From positions 1 to 16,713 of the forward strand of contig JAKAOQ010000010.1 in the NCBI GenBank assembly GCA_021812105.1: DNA of 16,713 bases, in the 5' to 3' direction. The first letter of the stretch is position 1, and each line of letters opens with the position of its first letter. Of the stretch, positions 5,961-12,445 are shown in pieces. The DNA comes from Microcaldota archaeon. Its GTDB lineage: Archaea > Micrarchaeota > Micrarchaeia > Micrarchaeales > Micrarchaeaceae. The notes beneath the pieces were generated by a model. That model saw only the letters and a program-made list of their open reading frames with translations, was not told the DNA's origin and made no database searches. A program made the position numbers and the translations under genes.

Positions 5961-8411
5961 ATGGCAGAGCAGAACGATGAGAAGGCCGGAAAGAACGTGG
6001 TCGAATCATCGATAGAGAAGGAGATGCAGTCCAGCTACATAGACTACGCGATGAGCGTTATTGTAGGCAGGGCTCTGCCCGACGCAAGGGACGGGCTCAA
6101 GCCGGCGCAGAGGAGAACGCTCTACGCAATGTACATGCTCGGCAATACCCATGACAAGCCCACAAAGAAGAGCGCGAGAGTAGTGGGAGAGATAATAGGC
6201 AAGTACCACCCGCACGGAGACATGGCTGCCTACGACACTCTTGTAAGGATGGCGCAGTATTTTTCGATGAACCACATGCTGATAGAGGGCCAGGGAAACA
6301 TGGGCTCTATAGACGGTGATCAGCCCGCAGCTGCGCGTTATACCGAGGTGAGGCTCAGGAAGATAGCGGAGGAGATGCTGGAGGACCTGGACAAGGACTC
6401 GGTTGATATGGTACCGAACTACGACAACACGGAAAAGGAGCCCTTGGTACTGCCTTCGAAGGTGCCCAACCTGCTGGTAAACGGCTCTTCGGGAATCGCG
6501 GTGGGCGTTGCCACGAACATACTTCCGCACAACCTTGCAGAAGTGTGCGACGCGATAAACGCGTACATAGACAACAGGGATATAACATCGCAGGAGCTGC
6601 TTGTCTACGTAAAGGGCCCCGACTTCCCGACACACGGAACGGTGTTTTACGATTCGGAGCTCCTAGGCTCGTATATAACCGGCAGGGGGTCGGTAACGAT
6701 AAGGGGGAGAACGAAGGTAGAGGAAGGCAAGAAAAAGCAGATAGTAATAGATGAAATCCCGTACACCGTGAACAAGGCTACAATGGTAGCAAAGATAGCA
6801 GAACTAAGCAAGGATAAGAGGATTGAAGGCATATCCGGGCTAAGGGACGAGAGCGGCAAGGAGGGCATAAGGGTAGTGATAGAGCTGAAACAGGACGCCA
6901 GTCCGGATTACGTATTGAACGCGCTGTACAAGCACTCTCAGCTGCAGATCTCGATGCCGGTGATGAACGTTGCCGTAATAGGCAACAAGCTGCTCAACCT
7001 CAATCTCAGGGAGTTTATAAGGATATTTGTAGACCACAGGCTCGGCGTAATAAAGAGGAGGACGAAATACGACCTGCAGGTAGCTTCGGAGAGGCTCCAC
7101 ATAGTTGAGGGGCTGCTGAAAGCTATAGAAAACATAGATATGGTAACTAAGCTGATAAAGAGCAAGAAGGATGTGAAGGAGGCCAGAGAGGCGCTGATTA
7201 ACTCTTTGTCTATAAGCGAAAGGCAGGCGAACGCTATACTTGACATGAAGCTTTCTAAGCTGACAGGACTGGAGAGCAGGGAGCTGACAGAGGAGAATAC
7301 GCAGTTGAAGAAGGGTATAGAAGAGTACGGCAAGATACTTTCTGACGACAAGTACGTTTACGATATAATAAAGAAGGAGACGTCTGACCTAAAAGACAGG
7401 TACGGAATCCCAAGGAGGACGGCAATAGAGCAAAACGCCGAACTGGTAGACATAACCAACGAGGATGTAATAAAGGATGAGGATTCGGTAATTCTGCTTA
7501 CGCAGAGCAACTATATGAAGCGCCTGCCCGCGAGAACCTACAAGCTCCAGGAGCGCGGGGGTAAGGGTGTAATAACCATAGACCTGAAGGAGGGCGATTT
7601 CGTCAAAGAGGCTGTATACTGCATGAGCAAGGATTACCTGCTCATACTCTCCAACAAGGGCAGGGCGTACTGGCTCAAGGCGTATCAGGTCCCGGAGGGA
7701 GGCCGGTACTCCGGTGGAAAGGCAGCGATAAATCTGGTCAAGCTGAAGGACGGAGAGGGAGTAAGCGCCATAATAAACACGAGAGAGTTCGCAAACAAAT
7801 ATCTCGTGTTTGTCACAAAGCATGGCAGAATCAAGAGAGTAAAGGCCGAAAGCTTCTCGAGGCCGAGATCCAACGGCATAAAAGCCATACCGCTGAGAGA
7901 CGGGGACGAACTGGCTGGTGTAGCGATATCCGATGGCGATTCACAGATCATTATCTCCACAAGGGGAGGCAAGGCGATAAGGTTCAGTGAGAAGGACATA
8001 AGGAGCATGAGCAGGATAGCTGCAGGCGTGAGGGGCATGAGGGTTTCCCAGAACGATTCGGTAACCAACGGAATAGCCACCAAGCCTGGTGATAGCATAC
8101 TCTCAATAACGCAGAACGGCTACGGGAAGATCACGCCGATAGAGAGGTACAGATTGCAGAGGCGCGGAGGCGGAGGCGTGGCCAACCTGAAAGTGAATGG
8201 AAAGACGGGTGAGGTCATAAAGACGCTAAACGTTTCAAAGGCTAAGCACGTTTTGCTCGTCAATTCCAGGGGGTTGTCCATAGAAATAGACGTAGCCTCG
8301 ATAAGGGTTACTGGTAGGAACGCTTCCGGAGTGAGGCTGATGCGCCTGGAACCGGGCACCAAACTGGTAAGCGCACAACTGTTGGCCCAGGAAGTCGAAG
8401 GGCAGAATTGA
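5961..8411 (+). CDS. gyrA: DNA gyrase subunit A
   Basis: The DNA cleavage and wrapping subunit, 816 residues. The N-terminal breakage-reunion domain has RDGLKPAQRR (43-52), KYHPHGDMAAYD (81-92) and the catalytic Tyr127 in AARYTEVRL. A tower and coiled-coil region follows (about 340-480). The C-terminal beta-pinwheel starts near residue 510, with repeated blade motifs (VTKHGRIKRV, STRGGKAIRF, TQNGYGKITP). The GyrA box in blade 1 reads QERGGKG (530-536) instead of QRRGGKG, and a second box-like motif QRRGGGG occurs at 733-739. The residue equivalent to E. coli Ser83 is Met88, while the Asp87 equivalent is kept (Asp92). The start is ATG 5961, with GAGGTG (5950-5955) overlapping the gyrB stop five bases upstream, so the two subunits are translationally linked. 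Slightly shorter than E. coli GyrA (875). Confidence 0.95.
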   Translation: MAEQNDEKAGKNVVESSIEKEMQSSYIDYAMSVIVGRALPDARDGLKPAQRRTLYAMYMLGNTHDKPTKKSARVVGEIIGKYHPHGDMAAYDTLVRMAQYFSMNHMLIEGQGNMGSIDGDQPAAARYTEVRLRKIAEEMLEDLDKDSVDMVPNYDNTEKEPLVLPSKVPNLLVNGSSGIAVGVATNILPHNLAEVCDAINAYIDNRDITSQELLVYVKGPDFPTHGTVFYDSELLGSYITGRGSVTIRGRTKVEEGKKKQIVIDEIPYTVNKATMVAKIAELSKDKRIEGISGLRDESGKEGIRVVIELKQDASPDYVLNALYKHSQLQISMPVMNVAVIGNKLLNLNLREFIRIFVDHRLGVIKRRTKYDLQVASERLHIVEGLLKAIENIDMVTKLIKSKKDVKEAREALINSLSISERQANAILDMKLSKLTGLESRELTEENTQLKKGIEEYGKILSDDKYVYDIIKKETSDLKDRYGIPRRTAIEQNAELVDITNEDVIKDEDSVILLTQSNYMKRLPARTYKLQERGGKGVITIDLKEGDFVKEAVYCMSKDYLLILSNKGRAYWLKAYQVPEGGRYSGGKAAINLVKLKDGEGVSAIINTREFANKYLVFVTKHGRIKRVKAESFSRPRSNGIKAIPLRDGDELAGVAISDGDSQIIISTRGGKAIRFSEKDIRSMSRIAAGVRGMRVSQNDSVTNGIATKPGDSILSITQNGYGKITPIERYRLQRRGGGGVANLKVNGKTGEVIKTLNVSKAKHVLLVNSRGLSIEIDVASIRVTGRNASGVRLMRLEPGTKLVSAQLLAQEVEGQN

Positions 8412-8412
8412 A

Positions 8413-8456
8413 TAAATTATAAAGGTTAAGGTTTCAATCTAAGTGCTTGTGGGGGT
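8413..8456 (+). promoter_or_regulatory. TATA-box promoter and ribosome binding site of trm56
   Basis: TTATAAA (8417-8423) begins just after the gyrA stop. A start near 8445 would leave a leader of about 15 bases containing GGGGGT (8451-8456), four to nine bases before ATG 8460. So trm56 is probably transcribed separately from gyrBA. Confidence 0.45.
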
Positions 8457-8459
8457 AGC

Positions 8460-8948
8460 ATGATAACCGTACTCATAATAGGCGAGGGGTCTCTCGAAAA
8501 TCAGAAGGACATAGGCCTTGCTTCGCGGGCGTTTGGCGCGAGCTCGGTTATATTTACGTCTAGAAAAAGCACCAGGCTCATAAGGTATTTCAAGTCGATA
8601 AGCAACAAGTGGGGCGGCAAGTTTGAGGTGAGGTTTGAGAAGGACTGGGATAAGGTGATAGCGGAGAAGAGAGGGTACGAAAAGGTATACCTCACAAACT
8701 ACGGAGCCCCGATAAGCAAGATGATGTACAGGATAAGGACGTATAAGAACATACTCTTGATAGCGACGCTATCTGAAGGGATGAAGAAACTCGGAGACAT
8801 GGTAGATTACAAGGTAAGCGTGACTACGCAGCCGCATTCGTCGGTCTCCGCTATCGCTGTTTTCCTGCACGTATTCTTCAGCGGCAGGGAGCTCGCCATA
8901 AGGTTCAACAACGCAAAGTACAAGGTTATCCAGGAAAAAGTCAGATAA
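8460..8948 (+). CDS. trm56: tRNA (cytidine(56)-2'-O)-methyltransferase
   Basis: This 162-residue SPOUT-class methyltransferase is expected to use S-adenosylmethionine to 2'-O-methylate C56 in the T-loop of archaeal tRNAs. Family features are visible in order: SRAFGASSVIF (22-32), KWGGKF (50-55), EKDWDKVI (60-67), VYLTNYG (76-82), and the C-terminal knot region MVDYKVSVTTQPHSSVSAIAVFL (114-136) with the characteristic QPHS at 124-127. Most family members carry an IVGAEKVP-type loop before the knot; here it reads IATLSEGM, a noticeable divergence. Length is typical of the family core. The start is ATG 8460 behind GGGGGT. It is followed by a 109-base convergent gap before the helicase gene. Symbol by family name. 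Confidence 0.88.
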   Translation: MITVLIIGEGSLENQKDIGLASRAFGASSVIFTSRKSTRLIRYFKSISNKWGGKFEVRFEKDWDKVIAEKRGYEKVYLTNYGAPISKMMYRIRTYKNILLIATLSEGMKKLGDMVDYKVSVTTQPHSSVSAIAVFLHVFFSGRELAIRFNNAKYKVIQEKVR

Positions 8949-9057
8949 TGATTGAATGGACGTTTCTGGGCTAAGGGTTTTGATCCAAAGCATCATCCGA
9001 CTCTCGCTGAAATGCTAAAACTTAAAATAGCAGATTAGGTGCGGCATGGCATACAGG
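8949..9057. other. Convergent intergenic gap with a short unassigned ORF
   Basis: This lies between the trm56 stop and the stop of the - strand helicase gene. It contains a TTG-initiated open frame at 8952-9038 (28 codons plus stop) whose translation looks protein-like (RFWAKGFDPKHHPTLAEM in the middle). There is no Shine-Dalgarno site, and I recognise no family, so I do not call it a gene. No hairpin plus T-run terminator is evident. Confidence 0.3.
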
Positions 9058-11814
9058 TCATATCGACCAGTACTTCTTGTTCTTTATGAAGTTGCGCTGG
9101 GCTTCTATCAGGTCCAGGTAGAAGAACCTGTCCTCACGCCTGAGCATGCGCAGGACCCTCGCCGCGGTCTTTACGCCTATCCCGTAAGTCGACATTGCCA
9201 GCGCTGCTCTTCCCCCGTATGCTTCGACCATGCTCGAGATCTTTAGAGCTTCTGAGAAATATTCACGCTCCTTGCGTGTTAGTTTTTCTCCCTTCAGCTT
9301 CTTTTTTATGGCGGCGGCCGATTCGTCTTCGTAGATGCTCAGCATTTTGCCACCACAAGCAGGGCATTCAAGGTGTTCCGCGTCCTTTATCTCTGAAAGC
9401 TTCCGTGTAAAATTGAATCCGCAATACATGCATATGAACTTGATGCTCTTTCCAAGAAGGAAGTTCTCGAACGAGTTTAATATCTGACTGCTCGGAGTTA
9501 CTGGCATTATGAGCTCCTTGGTGTAGTAGAATGCGTCAAGAAGTATCGAGGCGAAGTGCGAAACGCTTTGCACGTTCCTCGTTTCGATCTCTAGTTCCTT
9601 AGAAGCCAGAAGGGCAAAGAACTTCTCCAGGTCCCCGATATCAAAATAATTATTCATCAGCTCGCGCGTTGTCTCGTCGTATATGGGGGTTTCCTTGTAT
9701 ACGCTGATAAGCCGTCTTGCGAGTGAGCGTGAGACCGTAGCCTCGCGGTCGAGGACTCCGAAAACTTTCGAGATCTGGGTGAATTTGTATCTGAATAGCT
9801 CCGTTTCTTCCAGGACGCTCTTCATGATGCCCCTTACCTTGCCCGAATCTACAGACAGCAGGTATTTTCCGATATCTATTTGCTTCGGTGCGTCGAGGTA
9901 TATGAAATAGGGTGTTGCTTTCATGTATATGCTGTGACCGGTCCTTGCCGCGGCGAAATGAGCGAGCATTCTGCCTATAGCCTCGTTTGCCATGGTCCCG
10001 AGGGGCAGATATACCACCTTGTAGTCTTCGGTCTGCTCTATAACTATCTTGTGCCTTGGGAATATGCTGCGGTCGTGCTTCTCGAGAAACTTCTTCATCG
10101 CCTCCTTTGAGTCGGAGTTCATGAACTCGCTTCCCAAAAGCGATTCGGGATTTGAAACCAAAGCCGCGACGCCCTCCGCCACGGCGTGACTTACCGGTAT
10201 ATCCTCTCCGCTCCAGTCTGGGACAGCGGCTTCCAACTCGCTCGTGGGCTCCACAAGTATGCTGTTGCCTTCTATGCTCACTACCTTCCAGGGAAGGCCT
10301 TTTGTTATGAAAGTGCCATCTTCGTCTAGATTGTTTACCACGAACTCTTCGTCAAGGGTTGAAATTATCCTGTTGTCTATGGTGTTCTTGACCAGGAACT
10401 TTTTCACGTCAGGTATCATGCTAAGATGGTCGTAGTAGAACATCCGTGTCCTGATCCCGGACGTTATTCTGTCGCCATCGAAACCAACTACTCTCTGCCT
10501 GCCCATGAGTTCGAGCAACCTTACCAAAGTGTCTTTTCTAATGTCTTTATAGAGATATGAACGCCTTATTATGCCCAGGACTTCTTCCGTGCTGGTCGAT
10601 CCTTTGTCTAGTGCTATTCCTACTACCTGGTTGAACAGCACGTCCAAAGCTCCATCGTGCATCCTGAATGTTTCCAGAAATCCCGTGCTCGCCTTTTCGC
10701 ATATTGCCGCAGCTTCTATCGCATCGACGGCGTTGTTGGACACTATGTAACCGCGCGGGGTCTTTCCTACAGAGTGCCCGCTTCGCCCTACGCGCTGAAC
10801 CAGCCGCAGTACCTGCCTCGGCGAACCGTACTGCACGACCTCGTCCACGTACCCTATGTCTATCCCGAGTTCCAATGAACTGGTAGCTATTATGGCCTTT
10901 AGATTGTGGTTCTTGAACCTGTCTTCAAGCTCTATCCTCTCCTTCTTATCTATGGAGCTGTGATGCACGCCTATCCCGCCGAACGGCATGATTCTGTTAA
11001 GGTAAACGAGTTTGCTCCCTACGGCCTCGACCGCCTGCCTCGTGTTTGCAAAGACTATAGTGGAATCGGAGTTCTTGATGTGCTCGGCTACAGAATAAAG
11101 CCGCGCAGCCGCACCGGCATCGAGACCGAACCTCTCCCTGAACTCCGACGGCACCGAAGACGAATCCGGTAATTCTACAGACAGTACCGCCTTTCTGGCG
11201 CGATCGGACAATACGCTGCTGCAGCTCCTGGATCCGCACAGGAACTTCTTCACAGATTCTATGTCGGCTATTGTCGCGCTTATGCCTATCCTTTGGAATC
11301 CTTTTGACTTTTCTTCGAGCCTTTCTAGAGCGATGGATAACTGTGCGCCTCTCTTGTTGGAGTAAAGCTCGTGGATCTCGTCTATGACTACGTATTTCAG
11401 ATTAGCGAGAGCCTCTCCGAGATGCTTGGTAGGCAGTATGCTCTGCAGTGTCTCCGGAGTTGTTATCAGTATCTCCGGGGCGCGCCTGCTCTGCCTGCCT
11501 CTCTCCGACTGCTGGGTGTCCCCATGGCGCACCGCTATTCCGACTCCGACTTCCTTCGCCAGAAGTTCAAGCCTTTTTATGAGGTCGCGGTTCAAAGCAC
11601 GCAGTGGTGTTATGTACAGGGCCTTTATACCTTCATGCGAGGCGTTTTTTGACAGAACGTCCAGGATAGGTAGTAGTGCCGCCTCGGTCTTGCCGCTACC
11701 TGTCGGTGCCGATATCACGCAATTGTTGCCCGAACTTATCTCCCTGATTGCGTGCTTCTGTATGTCGTAGAGTTCTTTGTATCTGCTGAGGAAAGCCTTG
11801 TATACGTCAGGTAT
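9058..11814 (-). CDS. lhr: Lhr-type superfamily 2 helicase
   Basis: ATP-dependent helicase of about 918 residues, with the Lhr core. Numbered from the proposed start at 11814: Q-motif-like DIQKHAI (17-23), Walker A APTGSGKT (36-43), TPLRALNRD, GDTQQSER, TTPETLQ, Walker B DEIH (145-148), SAT (179-181), IVFANTRQAVE, TSSLELGIDIG (about 311-321) and QRVGRSGH (340-347). The C-terminal half holds the Lhr winged-helix and bridge regions, and a zinc ribbon (CMYC near 795-798, CPAC near 818-821). Lhr proteins remodel nucleic acids in repair or RNA metabolism. The first ordinary start codon in frame is GTG 11718, but it would remove the Q motif and begin two residues before Walker A. The frame stays open upstream to 11881 without ATG, GTG or TTG. 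GAGGGTG (complement 11820-11826) lies five bases before an ATA at 11814, taken here as the likely start. Confidence 0.85.
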   Translation of the reverse strand: MPDVYKAFLSRYKELYDIQKHAIREISSGNNCVISAPTGSGKTEAALLPILDVLSKNASHEGIKALYITPLRALNRDLIKRLELLAKEVGVGIAVRHGDTQQSERGRQSRRAPEILITTPETLQSILPTKHLGEALANLKYVVIDEIHELYSNKRGAQLSIALERLEEKSKGFQRIGISATIADIESVKKFLCGSRSCSSVLSDRARKAVLSVELPDSSSVPSEFRERFGLDAGAAARLYSVAEHIKNSDSTIVFANTRQAVEAVGSKLVYLNRIMPFGGIGVHHSSIDKKERIELEDRFKNHNLKAIIATSSLELGIDIGYVDEVVQYGSPRQVLRLVQRVGRSGHSVGKTPRGYIVSNNAVDAIEAAAICEKASTGFLETFRMHDGALDVLFNQVVGIALDKGSTSTEEVLGIIRRSYLYKDIRKDTLVRLLELMGRQRVVGFDGDRITSGIRTRMFYYDHLSMIPDVKKFLVKNTIDNRIISTLDEEFVVNNLDEDGTFITKGLPWKVVSIEGNSILVEPTSELEAAVPDWSGEDIPVSHAVAEGVAALVSNPESLLGSEFMNSDSKEAMKKFLEKHDRSIFPRHKIVIEQTEDYKVVYLPLGTMANEAIGRMLAHFAAARTGHSIYMKATPYFIYLDAPKQIDIGKYLLSVDSGKVRGIMKSVLEETELFRYKFTQISKVFGVLDREATVSRSLARRLISVYKETPIYDETTRELMNNYFDIGDLEKFFALLASKELEIETRNVQSVSHFASILLDAFYYTKELIMPVTPSSQILNSFENFLLGKSIKFICMYCGFNFTRKLSEIKDAEHLECPACGGKMLSIYEDESAAAIKKKLKGEKLTRKEREYFSEALKISSMVEAYGGRAALAMSTYGIGVKTAARVLRMLRREDRFFYLDLIEAQRNFIKNKKYWSI

Positions 11815-11819
11815 GCTGA

Positions 11820-11826
11820 CACCCTC
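11820..11826 (-). promoter_or_regulatory. Shine-Dalgarno site pointing to an ATA start of the helicase gene
   Basis: GAGGGTG on the - strand is followed by five bases and then ATA (11814-11812), which opens IPDVYKAFL, the normal beginning of an Lhr-family protein. The only nearby ATG (complement 11828-11826) overlaps this site and is in a different frame. A single-base error or a real non-AUG start would both explain this. Confidence 0.45.
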
Positions 11827-11858
11827 ATAATTAGTTATACGATTATTTGACCGCCAAG

Positions 11859-11866
11859 ATTTAAAT
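11859..11866. promoter_or_regulatory. Palindromic TATA element between the divergent helicase and Nudix genes
   Basis: ATTTAAAT is a perfect palindrome with archaeal TATA character on both strands. Rightward, a start about 25 bases away (near 11889) is a few bases before the Nudix ATG 11895. Leftward, a start near 11838 leaves about 24 bases before the proposed helicase start, enough for its Shine-Dalgarno site. One TBP-binding site may serve both directions, with orientation set by flanking BRE sequence. Confidence 0.45.
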
Positions 11867-11894
11867 ACGTGGATTTGGCATTATACGGGGGATT

Positions 11895-12401
11895 ATGGAC
11901 AACGTCTTGGCGCGTTTTGAAGGCATGTACAAGAACCTTCGTGCTGTAACGCTCGGATACCTTATCGACAGGGATAACGGCAACGTGCTTATAGCGATGA
12001 AGAAAAGAGGGTTTGGTGTAGGCAGATGGAACGGGGTAGGAGGCAAGCTGAAGGAAGGCGAAAGCGTAAGAGATGCAATGATACGGGAAACGGAGGAAGA
12101 GATAGGAGTAACTCCGACCGTTTTTGAAGAGAGAGGTGTGATAAGGTTCTACTTTGATGGAGGTCACGAGGACTGGAATCAGGAGGTGCACGTATTTGTG
12201 GTGACCTCGTGGGAGGGAACACCGAAGGAGAGCGAGGAGATGAAGCCCAAGTGGTTCGCTAAAAATGATCTCCCGATGAATGAGATGTGGGCTGACGACA
12301 GGTACTGGCTCAGGGATCTGCTAGATGGCAAAAAGATAAATGCGGCGTTTCTGTTCGGAGAAGGGGACAAGGTGCTAGAAAGTAGAGTAGAAAAATCGTG
12401 A
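11895..12401 (+). CDS. MTH1-like Nudix hydrolase (oxidised purine nucleotide sanitation)
   Basis: This 168-residue Nudix protein has the box G50-x5-E56-x7-R64-E65-T-x-E68-E69-x-G71-V72. Beyond the box it resembles animal MTH1/NUDT1 unusually closely: MKKRGFGVGRWNGVGGK (35-51), EVHVF (97-101), GTPKESEEMKPKWF (108-121), MWADDRYW (131-138) and a C-terminal AAFLFGEGDKVLE. The MTH1 base-recognition residues Asn33, Trp117, Asp119 and Asp120 have counterparts at Asn46, Trp132, Asp134 and Asp135. By family knowledge it should hydrolyse 8-oxo-dGTP or 2-hydroxy-dATP to monophosphates, preventing mutagenesis; substrate is inferred. The position before Nudix Glu67 is Thr rather than the common Leu. Compared with MTH1 it has about 10 extra N-terminal residues. 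The start is ATG 11895, a few bases after a G-rich run (11887-11891). Confidence 0.88.
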   Translation: MDNVLARFEGMYKNLRAVTLGYLIDRDNGNVLIAMKKRGFGVGRWNGVGGKLKEGESVRDAMIRETEEEIGVTPTVFEERGVIRFYFDGGHEDWNQEVHVFVVTSWEGTPKESEEMKPKWFAKNDLPMNEMWADDRYWLRDLLDGKKINAAFLFGEGDKVLESRVEKS

Positions 12402-12445
12402 ACGATTGGAGAGCAGCATACAAAACTGGCTGGCTTGAACGTATA

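Noticed and set aside
6006..6635. Long open frame (209 codons) on the - strand inside gyrA
   Set aside because: It lies entirely antisense to the strongly conserved gyrA and its translation is a Val/Arg/Tyr-rich shadow without domain features.
9015..9030. AT-rich CTTAAAATAG as a promoter in the trm56-helicase gap
   Set aside because: Neither direction leads into a gene start; it would only drive antisense transcription.
12394..12407. Inverted repeat AATCGT-GA-ACGATT at the end of the Nudix gene, possible terminator
   Set aside because: The loop is only two bases, there is no following T-run, and archaeal termination rarely uses such hairpins. It overlaps the stop codon and is likely chance.
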